DNA of 64,000 nucleotides from assembly GCF_036711975.1 (NCBI RefSeq), contig NC_091973.1, positions 13,268,001 to 13,332,000 on the forward strand, read 5' to 3'. Made by a program: the position numbers and the translations under genes. Source of the stretch: Onthophagus taurus (Eukaryota; Arthropoda; Insecta; Coleoptera; Scarabaeidae). The notes under the pieces are model-generated. The model was not told the DNA's origin and did no database searches. It was given only the letters and a program-made list of their open reading frames with translations. Shown one piece after another: positions 1 through 9,923 of this stretch (position 1 is its first letter; each line of letters begins with the position of its first letter).

Positions 1-1500
1 GACGGAGACCTCGAGGATGTATATCTTCTTCTCCTTTCTCTTTCCAATCTCTTGTTCGACGAATATGTATATGTCTGGTTTGTTGTTTTGTAGCTTTTTG
101 TCCGTAATAATCTGTTGTCCCGCTCTTAGTGAGATTATTTTTTTTTCCCATTTGTAGTCTGAATTTATTGCTGCCTTACCATATTGCAGTAACCTTACTA
201 CTTCTTCCGGGGCTTTCGTTGCTGATAGGATGGATTTCAGCAACCAGTACGCCGCATGGTCGTGTCGCGGCGTGTAAGTGTGGCCCTTGCATTTTGTGAG
301 GACATGGTAAGCATTGTCTCTCACTCCACACCCAAACCTACATGGATCCTCCCCTCTCAACCTGTATATTTGTTCTTCTGCGGCAGCATTCAGTAGTGAT
401 AATTTGGAGGAGTCCATATAAAATGTCTCCGCTGCTGGAAATGATATTAAGTCTTTCAGTTTTATTACACTTTTTGGGTAACTCGTGGCCTTGCCCCAAT
501 TTTCCAGCCTCCATTCGGTGTCCTGATCTTTTATGCTTTTTATAACCGTTTTGATGTCTGTGATTTCCTCAATTGAGTATTTCTTCCTGATGTATTCGTA
601 GTCTCCTAGAGGGGTTCTACAGCCCCTGCTTTTTAGGGTTTCGAACTGTTTCCTTGCCTCCGCCAGCTCCTCATGCTCGGCCAGATAATAATATCTTCGG
701 GTATACTGGATCGCCGTTTCCACCTCGATCGATCTGAATCCCATACCGCCTAACGATGGTGTCAGGTACATACGCTGGTTCGAAGTTGTACCGCTTTTAA
801 CATTCGCGTTGACAGCAATCTTCCGGATTTCCGTGTCCAGTTTTCTGCATTTCGTCAGGGTTGACAACACAGATTCTTCCGGGTATATATTCCCCATGAC
901 GTATATGGCTGCCGGTACTACCACCGTGTTAAATAGTTTTCTCTTTTGGGATGCGTTTAGGCCTGAGTTCATTATTTGTGCCGCTTTTTCTGTAATTTTT
1001 GTTGTTAGTAATTCGTAATTATTTTGCGAGTCTCTTTCTATCTGGTGGATAAGCAAATATTTGTATGCTTTACGAATTTGTGGTATATGATCTTCATCTA
1101 GTTGCTCTTGAGTTTTCATTCCTGTATTAAGTGTACCACATTTGTTATAATTCAGCTCCAGGCCCAATTCAGCCGCACCATTTTCTACAATTCCTATCGC
1201 GGTGGCGCTTGCCTCTTTTGATGATGTCTGGATCTTAATGTCGTCCATATAAGCGATAGTTTGTATTCTGCCGTGGCATGATTTTATTAATTCCACGTTT
1301 CTATTTAGATGGTGCAGGATTCCTGACGTGGCTAAAACAAAAAGAAGTGGGCTGAGGCAGTCTCCTTGTAGGATCCTGGTGTGCCATTTAGTTATCGCCG
1401 CTGTTATGATATTTTTGAGTTTGGAATCCACCGGTAGGGCTTTAACTAGTCGACGTAGAGCGTGGTGGCTGACGGAGTCGAAGGCCTTTTTAAAATCAAA
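1..1500 (-). CDS. R2/R4-type LINE polyprotein, C-terminal half (reverse transcriptase + REL endonuclease), partial
   Basis: Reading the minus strand from about 1500 to the left edge gives about 500 codons with no stop, so the frame continues outside the window. It starts inside the reverse transcriptase at FDFKKAFDSVSHH, followed by LQGDCLSPLLF and the catalytic box AYMDDIKI. Downstream (about 285-350) is CRFGC-x7-H-x4-C, the zinc motif before the restriction-enzyme-like endonuclease of R2/R4/NeSL-type LINEs. Then come a PRHD box and KPDIYIF...ILEVSV, matching the PD-(D/E)xK nuclease layout. The element is 5' truncated, as is usual for target-primed insertion; its 5' end abuts a Pao fragment. 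The open frame suggests a young copy. The clade (R4/Dong versus R2/NeSL) is inferred from the YMDD box and is not certain. Confidence 0.8.
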
Positions 1501-1870
1501 CCATACCGAATAACGCTTTTATAACCTTTTCTGCAAGTTCGGCTAGCAAAACAGCACCCGAAAGCTCTAGTCGCGGCAATGTAATTGCTTTTAAAGGAGT
1601 GACTCCGCTCTTAGAACACAGTAAACGTACGTAAATTTTGTCATTTAGCAAACAGCGAATATAAAGACACGCTCCAAAAGCCCGATTACTAGCGTCGCAA
1701 AACCCGTGTAATTCTACTCGAGTATAAGTCGAAATAAATGCGCATCGGTCAATGGTTATCTTAGAAATCTCGCGTAAGTTTTTTGAGAAATGTATCCAAT
1801 CTTGTTGTAAACTTAAAGGCAAACTTTCATCCCAGGATAACCTTTCTTTCCATAAGTCTTGAATTAACAT
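1496..1870 (-). pseudogene. BEL/Pao pol fragment (end of RT and RNase H region)
   Basis: About 124 residues typical of Pao-type pol between reverse transcriptase and integrase: MLIQDLWKERLSW, then ELHGFCDASNRAFGACLYIR (RNase H-like) and KAITLPRLELSGA. It has no start of its own; the preceding codon run is closed by a stop at the junction with the STT3B fragment. Its downstream part is cut off where the R2-type LINE begins near 1500. It is a scrap of a larger Pao element and cannot make a working protein. Confidence 0.8.
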
Positions 1871-3006
1871 TTTACCCTAATCTCTTTGGGATGCACCATC
1901 CACAAAAACTTGTTAACATCATCACCAGAATACCCAATAACCCCTCCAAATATCACCAAAACATAAGCAACATCAAGAGATGTCATTATATCGTAAGCGG
2001 CACTTTCATTTGAAGACATCGCCTTTCCAACTAACGCTATATGACTATTATTCCACGTGTTATTATCAACCAGAGTCGTCCGATTAGCCATTCCAGCTAT
2101 TTGATAACCATAATCCCACCAACTCATTATGCGAGCATCATCACCAGTATTTTGAGATAACCAAAAGTAAGCTTCCCTGAAATCATCGAGAATTTGTCTC
2201 GAACCATCGCCACCATAAGATGCCAAAACGACACTTGGACTTGAATAAGCATTACTGGTAACCCAGGTACAATATACAGCAAAGAGCATTAAAAGCAACA
2301 TGATTATAACCAAAATTATGCTGCGTAAATTTGGTCCAATTGCATCTGATTCGCGTTGTTGTTGCTCGTGTTTCATTTTTGGTACACGACCCGCTTTATC
2401 GTAAAGTTTACATCCAGAGCTGCTTTCTTCAACTTCTTGTCCGTCGGTTTCCGAGATAACCTCTTCTTTAAAGAACAAATCCAATAACCCAGAAAATGCA
2501 ATTCCACTTAACACACAAACCACGGGTGTTAAGGTCAACATCAATCTCACCATAACCCCAGCGAAATAAACAGCGCTCAAAGCGTACAAAACAACGAATA
2601 CTATTTCGTCGTTTATGTTTTTAATGCAGTACCAAAGACCGGCTGGGAAAGTAGTTACCAAAATGTGTAAATCAAAAAAAAATGAGAACCATGTTGTCGG
2701 TTGATGTTCCGAAACGGAAGCTATAATGGGAATGTGAATTTTAGCGTAACCCGTATCCCATAAGGAATAGAAACGACCACTCCAAGGAGCAATGTAACCC
2801 GCGTAAGTAAGAATGACAACCGATAAAAACACAACCCCCGCAGCGCTTAGTACACCAAAAATAAAGATGGGTTTAAATTCGGATTTTGAAAGAACGCTTT
2901 GAAGATATTTCAAGACAGCAACTGCTACTGATAAAGCAAAAACACCAGAAGCTGCCATATATTCACTTGTTCGGATTGGTTGGAATCCGACGAATCCGAC
3001 GTCGTT
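1864..3006 (-). pseudogene. STT3B: STT3B-like fragment (oligosaccharyltransferase catalytic subunit)
   Basis: An uninterrupted intronless stretch of about 378 codons matches the middle of STT3B, the catalytic subunit of ER oligosaccharyltransferase that transfers glycans to asparagine. Visible marks are GFVGFQPIRTSEYMAASGVF at the start, VRLMLTLTPVVCVLSGIAF, several membrane helices, the catalytic WWDYGYQIAGMANRTTLVD box and YVLVIFGGVIGYSGDDVNKFLWMV. The family normally reads LDVDYVLV; here it is LDVAYVLV. After FLWMV the frame goes straight to HPKEIR, skipping about six residues normally present, then hits a stop where Pao sequence begins. The N-terminal half and C-terminus are missing. Inference: a truncated retrocopy or an isolated exon carried among transposons; a large exon of a true gene continuing elsewhere is less likely because both sides are transposon or unrelated sequence. 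Confidence 0.8.
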
Positions 3007-3287
3007 TTAGTAATCTCTTCCTGTTCGTTAAATCACATCGTTTCGAAAGAAATATGTTCGTTAATAAATTTCACATCTCCGAAACTGAATCGAAATATTT
3101 TAAATGTTTCGAATGTGGTTGTTTTCTTAACATGGCTCCGATACGGATAATTGATAGGAAATTATTGTGCGGAAGATGTCCGACATTAAGTTCGTCGACA
3201 ACAAATGTAGTTTCTGTGTTCGTACCAAAAGGGTCGAACCTAAAAACAGGTGCTGGTAAGCCAAGTAAAAAAATGAGTTTAAAATAA
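3007..3287 (+). pseudogene. RING-like N-terminal fragment of a sina/SIAH-like E3 ligase
   Basis: The plus-strand open frame (open from 2886) carries a degenerate RING: KYFKCFECGCFLNMAPIRII followed by LLCGRCP, resembling the C-x2-C ... PI ... CGRC layout of insect sina-like proteins. It ends with a lysine-rich stretch and a stop at 3287. The part before about 3007 is antisense to the STT3B fragment and is not native. A sina-like substrate-binding segment in the same orientation lies 8 kb downstream (11425-11883), so the two may be halves of one gene separated by BEL/Pao sequence. The assignment rests on motif likeness only. Confidence 0.45.
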
Positions 3288-4719
3288 ATGAAATTGTATT
3301 AATAAAACAAATTAAACTTATAATGTAGTTAGGTTAATGAGCAAAATTGAAAAGATAATAAAGAAAATAAAAAAAAAAAATTATACATACAGTAAATGCG
3401 GTGCGAAAGGTGCGGTATGAGAGGTGCGTGAATCGAGCGAGCGGGTAATACAGCAAAAGACCTGATATGCGCGAGCAATACATGCGGAATACCACAGAGT
3501 ACACAGAGGCCGGACTCCGGCTAATAAATTGGCACTCCTATCTATCGTTGTTCAACAAATGAAAAATTCGTATGGTACTTTCTCTCTCCATAAACTGAAA
3601 CTGTGTAGATGGCGCAATTGTCGCGTTACAGTAGTATTTAAACAAACCAATAGATGGCACCATTTATTTCAAAATTTTTAACTCGTAGAGTTTATTTGAC
3701 TTATGGTATGCTAGAGTTTTTCATGGGTTTTCCTCTAGCCTTGAAGCAAATGCTTTACCATTGTACAAAAACGCACCCATGAGCATGAAAACGATTAAAT
3801 ATTTAAAAATTTATAGTTGTAAATTTTTGTCTATAAATATACATAGATTTCTTCTTCTGAAGTTTGCAGTTTTATTTAATAATATTTTATTAGTTTTTTT
3901 TAATAACAAGTCCAAAAAAATCACTGTTTTCATCTTAAAACTTGTTCAAGTTTTGAGATGACAATTTTTGCTTTTTTGGAACTTATTATTAAAAAAAAAT
4001 TTAAAGAGTAATGAGATTTTTATTTAAACGAGCATTCAAATTCCCGCTCGTATTTATCGATCGACTACACTACCGCCATCTACACAGTTTGAATTCTCTA
4101 GAGAGAGATAGAATATGAGGTCCAAATGAGAGCGGTAGGAGCGGTATAAGTTAAGCATCTGGTAATCTGTGCGGAATACTTAAAATCACAAAAATTCATA
4201 CAAAAATCTCGATCGATGCGCGATCGATTGCGCGTGAGCGAACAATCACCCGCCGAAAAACAATTGTTTTTAATTTACAAAAACAAACAAAAGAGAAAAA
4301 ATGATACATAATGAATGTTAAATTGTACAAACTAGGGAACAGTGCAATAAAACAAGAAAATAAAGTAACAATGAAAAGTAATTAATTCTTAGCAAAAATG
4401 ATCGCTAAGTCGAATGATCCGTCGATATGTCCATCGGCAACGGACATATCTTCGATACCGGCCGTTGCAGTTGACCTACAGTTGGCTTGTACCAGTTCCC
4501 ATCGTGACAATCTGCTGTGTGGTACATTCTGAAAATCTACATGAGGTATTTCAGTTGTAAGGTATGACTAAGTGTTAAGTTAAATAAATGTTATTAATAT
4601 TAAGTAGGTTAGGAGTAATAAGGCTATTTAATAAGGTTAGTACAACAAACATGACAAGGTTTGTTGTGCTACCAATAACAAAGGTTATTACACAGTGTTC
4701 AGTGGTGATAATAATAAGA
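3288..4719. other. Non-coding AT-rich stretch, possible LTR remnants
   Basis: No convincing coding sequence. It lies downstream (in minus-strand sense) of the BEL-A integrase and may include remains of its LTR, but I cannot define TG...CA ends. Two short hairpins are visible: 3931-3960 (12-bp imperfect arms) and 4431-4457 (9-bp arms GATATGTCC/GGACATATC). GC-richer patches with GCGGTGCGAAAGGTGCGG-like wording occur near 3400-3470 and 4130-4160. Confidence 0.4.
3563..4119. repeat. Possible MITE or foldback with imperfect inverted ends
   Basis: AACTGTGTAGATGGCG near 3598-3614 is matched in reverse complement by CGCCATCTACACAGTT near 4075-4092, and the flanking CTCTCTC stretches also pair loosely. 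The interior is AT-rich and non-coding. Ends and target duplication are not clear, so this could be a chance pairing of two related LTR ends. Confidence 0.35.
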
Positions 4720-5787
4720 AATGACCTTGAGATCATTAGGATCGGCGCTGAGTGGGTGAAGAGGTCGAGAATTTAAAACGGATTCAACTTGCGTGAGAAG
4801 GGTATAAAATTCCTCGAAAGTTAGTACTCTGTATATCACACATACTCTGTATATGTGATTTCACGGACTTAACTACAGCTTCGCTAAGTCCATTGAAATT
4901 AGGCGATGCAGGAGGGTTGAAGAGCCATTCGATCCCAAGTTTACCACCCGCCTCCTGTGCCAATCGATTCATTTCATTAAATGCACCAATAAAATTAGTT
5001 CCTCTGTCTGAAAAAATACGGGTACAGTAACCACGGCGTGCAATAAATCTACGAAAAGCAGCCATAAATGCTTCGGTGCTTAAATCGGAAACCAATTCTA
5101 AGTGAACGGCCTTGGTGGCAGCGCACACGAAGAGACAAACATACGATTTGAACGTCTTGGCACCACGACGTTTACGGGCGATAGTAGCGAATGGACCGGC
5201 GTAATCAATTCGAACTGTGAAAAATGGTTAGCTACTATAGCGGAGAGTGTACGAAAGCCAGGATGTAAATGCTCTTGATGCAGCTTTTCGACAATCAGTT
5301 CGCTCAATCGACACTTCTTTGGCAATAGAATGGGATGTTTAGCCTCGTAAGGTATTTCAGCATGTCGAAGGCGACCACCCACGCGAATTAAATTTTGTTG
5401 ACATATAAAAGGTGATAATTTACGAAATGATTTTGTGATTATTTTACCAGTCTGGATCTGGTCTTTAAGTTGGGAAAACGATTCAGATTGTACTCGACGT
5501 GCGAGAACATAAAGAGCGGCTTGCTTTTCGCGAATTGTAATTGATAAATTGGAATGGTTATTTTCTTTTCGACAACCTGCAACAAATCTTAGAATATAAG
5601 CAATTATATTTTGTATCTTACTTAAAACGGAGAAGCGATTCATTAAGGTATGTAAAAAGTTTTCTTCTATTTGTTCTGCAACGTTTACGATAACCACTCG
5701 TTTTTCTTCTGATATGCTCTCATCCGGACATGTAGGTGGTGATTTCGATGGCCATTGCGAATGATCCTGTCCTGCCCGTTCCACCAT
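4720..5787 (-). pseudogene. BEL-A integrase region
   Basis: Pao-type integrase in three overlapping frame pieces. 5787-5098 holds the linker and zinc-binding region (LILLPKKCRLSELIV-like, then KLHQEHLHPGFRTLSAIV). 5128-4784 holds the catalytic core with ATKAVHLELVSDLSTEAF, FSDRGTNF and PASPNFNGLSEAVVKS. A further shifted piece reaches about 4720 with [14 protein letters not shown] and SADPNDL. The family normally continues with PLTPGHFLIG, which is absent, so the C-terminus is lost. At least two frame breaks make it non-functional. Confidence 0.8.
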
Positions 5788-6643
5788 AATTTACATCGTA
5801 TCATCTCGGAAGGTAAAAGTCCTCTTGAACCAAGATCGGCGGGATTATCTTTTGATTGTACATAACGCCAACGATTTCCAGGTAAAATATCCTGAATATG
5901 ACTGGTACGGTTCGCCACAAAAGTTTTCCATCGGTGAGGAGACGAATCGAGCCAGTTCAGCACCACCATTGAATCAGACCATGCGAAGATCTCAGGTTGA
6001 ACGATACCGGAGATATTTGATAAGATAAATTTCGTCATATTAGCCAACAGGACGGCGCCACAGGGTTCCAGTCGAGGTAACGAAATAGTTTTTAGCGGGG
6101 CTACTCTAGACTTGGCACAAATCAAACTGATATTAATATTGTTATTAGGCAAAATGTATCGAAGGTACGCCACCGCACAGTACCCAACTGAAGATGCATC
6201 AGAAAACAGATGGAGCTCAACGTGCAAATCTTTAGCGGGAAGAATTAGCCTGGGAATCTTCAACTGTGACAACATTGGGATTTGAAACTGATATTGAGTC
6301 CAATAATTTTGAATTTCTTCGGAAGGGAGATCGTCCCAATTCAATTTTTCTAACCATAATCGTTGCATGACACATTTTGCTGCGAGAATACATGGCGTAA
6401 TTAAACCAAGGGGATCAAAGATGCATGCGATATTGGATAATATAGCCCTTTTACTACAGATGTGATCACGAGGTTGATAAGAGAACCCAATATTGTCGTT
6501 ATATTGCTCCCAGTGGAGACCCAGAACCTTAACGACACCATCTTCGCTATTATCTAATGATACCGGTTTTACACGAAGATCGGCACTAACGTTTTTTAAT
6601 AGTTTAGGTTCGTTACTTGCCCACTTAGCTAACTTAAAACCAG
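5685..6643 (-). pseudogene. BEL-A RT C-terminus and RNase H region
   Basis: From the PLE insertion point the minus strand reads KLAKWASNEPKLL, then VLGLHWEQYNDNIGFSY, SKRAILSNIACIFDPLGLIT and MQRLWLEKLNWDD, the standard path between Pao reverse transcriptase and RNase H. ELHLFSDASSVGYCAVAYLR and KTISLPRLEPCGAVLLAN follow. The frame is open over this stretch and then overlaps the integrase frame near 5700, indicating a frameshift. It is the continuation of the reverse transcriptase that ends at 8756. Confidence 0.85.
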
Positions 6644-6681
6644 TTTAACAATTGTAGATTCAATATTCATCGTTCAATATT

Positions 6682-6746
6682 TATAGAACTATTAAAACTC
6701 TAGGTTAACGATGAAGCTATATTTTATTAAAATTTATTTCGGTGCA
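6682..6746 (+). repeat. PLE-1 left inverted terminal repeat
   Basis: This 65-bp segment is an almost perfect reverse complement of 8690-8755, differing by a small indel in the ATTTTATT stretch. Inverted flanking repeats of this sort are known from Penelope-like elements. The start of the open RT frame overlaps its inner end. Confidence 0.85.
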
Positions 6747-7435
6747 TGGGTTCCCCAGTTTCAGGAGTCTTAGCTGACATTTTCGTAAATAATTTTGAAA
6801 CAGAACTGTTCTTAAATAAATACATTTTATTTACCAAAGAAATTGCTTTTTACGCTAGATATGTTGACGATATTTTTATTATTTTTAATGGTACCCATGC
6901 TAAATTATCCGCGTTACACAATATCTTCAATAATATAAATAATCTGCAATTCACTATTGAAAAAGAAAACAATAACACACTTAATTTTTTTGACTTTCAA
7001 ATTATTAGAAACAATACAGATAATATTTTACAATACAATATTTTCCGAAAACCAACCACCTCAGATAGTATTATTTCAAATAACTCTTTTACCTGTTATC
7101 AACATAAAACAGCGAGTTTTAGATTTTTCTTTAATAGATTGTACAATGTACCCCTTAATGAGCGAGATACCATCTCAGAAATTCAAAAAATTATAAAAAT
7201 AGGAATAAACAATAACTTCACTATCGCCGAAATGCAAAACATATATTTCAATGTCCACAATTCACACATTAATAAAATAGTATACCCACACAACAAATAT
7301 ACACAAACATTCTTATCTATACCTTATCAACCTTCTTTGACTAAATCACTTAATCGCAACTTATCTAGATATGGCATTACAGCTTCTTTTAAATCCGAAA
7401 ATTTAAAAAAAAATTTACAACCACCTTTTCAATAA
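6746..7435 (+). CDS. PLE-1 reverse transcriptase, C-terminal part
   Basis: 229 residues opening at MGSPVSGVLADIFV (the PLE equivalent of the PQG box), then the catalytic ARYVDDIFIIF, then DFQIIRNN and FRKPTTSD, all typical of Penelope-like reverse transcriptase. Domains upstream of MGSPVSG are missing. The frame stops at 7435, 12 bases before the endonuclease frame begins in another phase, so one indel separates two parts normally fused in a single protein. Confidence 0.85.
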   Translation: MGSPVSGVLADIFVNNFETELFLNKYILFTKEIAFYARYVDDIFIIFNGTHAKLSALHNIFNNINNLQFTIEKENNNTLNFFDFQIIRNNTDNILQYNIFRKPTTSDSIISNNSFTCYQHKTASFRFFFNRLYNVPLNERDTISEIQKIIKIGINNNFTIAEMQNIYFNVHNSHINKIVYPHNKYTQTFLSIPYQPSLTKSLNRNLSRYGITASFKSENLKKNLQPPFQ

Positions 7436-7446
7436 CAAACATAAAT

Positions 7447-7770
7447 TTGGAGAGAAAGAAATTTAGTGGCATTTATGAAATAAAATGTTCAGAATGTGAC
7501 ATGTTATATATTGGTCAAACGGATCGTAATATACAAACAAGATTCAAAGAACATTTAACGAAGGATAACTCAGCTGTTTACAAACATATTCACAACTTTA
7601 ATCATAAAATAGATATCAATAATTTAAAACTTATCAGAAATGTCCACAAATCTAAGGAGTTAGACCTTTTAGAAGAATATTACATCAACATCAACAATTA
7701 CAATAATCGCCTTATGAATGACATTAATGATTTGAATAACTTTAGATATTTCACTAAATTCATAAAATAA
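7447..7770 (+). CDS. PLE-1 GIY-YIG endonuclease domain
   Basis: 107 residues with SGIYEIKCSECDMLYIGQT, the GIY-YIG motif with the Cys-Cys insert characteristic of PLE nucleases, then TRFKEHL and a late glutamate in LLEEYYI. In intact PLEs this nuclease is the C-terminal domain that cuts the target for reverse transcription. A frameshift separates it from the RT. The first codon is not a real start; the domain was part of the upstream protein. Confidence 0.85.
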   Translation: MERKKFSGIYEIKCSECDMLYIGQTDRNIQTRFKEHLTKDNSAVYKHIHNFNHKIDINNLKLIRNVHKSKELDLLEEYYININNYNNRLMNDINDLNNFRYFTKFIK

Positions 7771-8039
7771 GCTTGTTTTCATATTCAAATTTCCCAGCTT
7801 CTTAAAAAACTCCAACGTCAACGCATGCGTTACCTCCTTTCAGATCATCTTCTCGTTCTTGTTCCAATAGTCCAAATTTATCAACCATCTGAGACAGATG
7901 GACTCCAAATAAATTTTTTCTTTTGATAAGTTTTTTATAATAATTCGACTTTTTTTAACGATGAAACACGTGAGTCATAATAACTTTTTAGAAAAAAAAT
8001 TTATACTAACCTTGAAATTTTCAGAATTTATTATAAATA

Positions 8040-8421
8040 CACCTATCCCCCGATTTACATGGTAGATACGTTCCTGAGAAAAACGTGTAAATCGAAAATT
8101 AAAAATTTTCAAGTCAAAACCGTGTAAATCGAAAAGCTTGCAGAAGATGCATAATTTTGCTATTTAACAGTTGTGATTTTTTTCAATATTTTTAGGTGTA
8201 CACAGAAATAAAAATAAAATGCATTGACAGGTTAAAATATGTAATATATTTTAAGTCAGCACATAAGCTCGGGATTCCCCGTGAGATGTGTACACAGCGC
8301 ACGTGTTCAATCACAGTAGCATTTAGTAAAGTGCGATAAAAACAAAAAAAAAACTTATTTGGAAAACCGTGTAAAAGCGAAAACGTGTAAAACAAGTACC
8401 GTGTAAATCGGGGGATAGGTG
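8040..8421. mobile_element. MITE with pogo/Tigger-like ends, inside PLE-1
   Basis: The ends CACCTATCCCCCGATTTAC and GTAAATCGGGGGATAGGTG are perfect inverted repeats flanked by TA on both sides (8038-8039, 8422-8423), the Tc1/mariner target signature. The interior repeats CGTGTAAATCG-type words several times and has no coding sequence. It lies in the PLE-1 3' region, so it arrived after PLE-1. Confidence 0.8.
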
Positions 8422-8657
8422 TATATTATAACAAGTCCTTCAGGATTTTAAATTTTTGGTTTTTAAGACAAACATTTTAAGGCTTTCGAATTTCAATTTG
8501 AATTTTTTGTTATGGTTTTGTAATATTTGTTAATTCTCCAGTTTTCAATCCGATTGTGGCTTTACAAATTCCAACTCCTTTAATTTGACAGTAACTTAAA
8601 TGTATATTTTCCGTTTAATTAATTAATTAATTATACATAATGTACTTTCAGTCGTGC

Positions 8658-8684
8658 CTGATGAAGGAATAAGTTATTCCGAAA
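8658..8684 (+). ncRNA. Hammerhead ribozyme-like core of PLE-1
   Basis: CTGATGA at 8658-8664, a 7-bp perfect stem II (GGAATAA/TTATTCC) and GAAA at 8681-8684 reproduce the conserved hammerhead core. Hammerhead ribozymes are known in PLE terminal repeats. Stems I and III are not clearly resolved by eye, so activity is unproven. Confidence 0.55.
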
Positions 8685-8689
8685 CTTGT

Positions 8690-8755
8690 TGCACCGAAAT
8701 AAATTTTAATAAAACATAACTTCATCGTTAACCTAGAGTTTTAATAGTTCTATAA
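8690..8755 (-). repeat. PLE-1 right inverted terminal repeat
   Basis: Reverse complement of 6682-6746. It ends exactly at the 13-bp target duplication (8756-8768). Confidence 0.85.
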
Positions 8756-9908
8756 ACTTAAAACCAGCCAACAACATAATGTTTATAATTTGATTTTGTA
8801 AGTCCAACGCGTCACGAACCGAAAAACTTCCCGTTACAACATCATCAACGTACATGTCGTGTAATAATACGCGGGAAGCTTCAGGAAACTGTGCTGCATT
8901 AAGCCGCGCAAGCTCTTGGATAGTACGCAAGGCCAAGTACGGAGCAGAAGAAACTCCGTAGGTAACGGTATTTAATTGGTATTCATTAAGTTCACCACTT
9001 TTATAATCTCTCCATAAGATGCGCTGATAATCGCGATGATGGGGAACTATTAAGATTTGTCGATACATTTGTTGAATGTCACACATGAAGGCAATCGGGT
9101 AACATCGAAACTTGATTATAATTGAACTTATATCGTTTTGATGTTTGGGACCAGGCAACAAAAGATCGTTCAACGAATTTCCGGTAGAAATTTTTGCAGA
9201 TTCATCAAAGACCACACGGACTTTGGCTGAGGAATTAAGGACATAATGATAAGGGATATAATAAGCGTTCTTGTTGTGGTGATCTTCTTTGCTAATCAGA
9301 GACATGTGGTTCTTTAGAAGATAATCGGTCATAAATTCTTTGTACTTCTTGAAAATTTCAGAATTTTTAATCAACCTTTTTTCTAAATATATAAAACGTC
9401 GCAGCGCCTGGGAATATGATTCACCTAATTCTAGGTTAGTATTTTTAAAGGGTAGAGCTACCATAAATCGACCATCAGCGGTACGGCTGTGCGTTGATAT
9501 GAAGTGATTCTCGCTTTGAGTATCTTCTAGAGTAACTGGAGTAGTTTCCTTTATCTGTTCAAGCTCCCAAAACTTCTGAAGGCAGACGTCAGTCGATGGT
9601 TCAATCAAAAATGACAATTGAGATGTTGGAGAAGGTAAATCAGCGGATTTTCCCATTAAAAGCCATCCGAAAATTGATCCCAAAGCTGCCGGTTCATTCA
9701 TGGCACCAGCACGACGATCACCAGTGAGGATATAAGGGACCAGTTCAGCTCCCAATAGCAAATCGATAGGTCCTGGCAATGTTTGGGTTTTATGAATGAC
9801 GAGATCTTGTAAATGTGAATACTTAGAACCATCAACGGCTACAGTGGGATGAGTTGAGCATATGCGTTGACTTATGACAGCTGTGAATCGTAGTATAGGT
9901 TGGTACAC
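8756..9908 (-). CDS. BEL-A aspartic protease end and reverse transcriptase
   Basis: The open minus-strand frame carries the Pao protease-RT linker (LLLGAELVPYILTGDRRAG, GWLLMGKS) and the reverse transcriptase: KVRVVFDESAKISTGNSLND, IAFMCDIQQMYRQI and the catalytic box LLHDMYVDDVVTGS. The host frame ends at AGFK where PLE-1 inserted and resumes at 6643. No stop interrupts this stretch, so the element was fairly intact when PLE-1 landed. Confidence 0.85.
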
Positions 9909-9923
9909 ATCGCATGGTTTAAC

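Larger units (their letters stand above)
6644..8755 (+). mobile_element. Penelope-like element PLE-1 with 13-bp target duplication
   Basis: The element sits inside the BEL-A reverse transcriptase. AACTTAAAACCAG occurs at 6631-6643 and again at 8756-8768, and joining the host sequence across the element restores the Pao path, so this is a clean insertion. It carries a C-terminal PLE reverse transcriptase, a GIY-YIG endonuclease, inverted terminal repeats (6682-6746 and 8690-8755), a hammerhead-like motif and a nested MITE. The reverse transcriptase lacks its N-terminal part, so the copy is 5' truncated. Confidence 0.9.

Noticed and set aside
1864-3006. Intact STT3B gene
   Set aside because: N-terminal half and C-terminus are absent and both flanks are foreign; only a fragment is supported.
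3931-3960. Hairpin as a transcription terminator
   Set aside because: The genome is eukaryotic and no gene ends here; the stem is imperfect and AT-rich.
8192-8395. 67-codon minus-strand frame
   Set aside because: It lies wholly within the TA-flanked MITE and has no domain.
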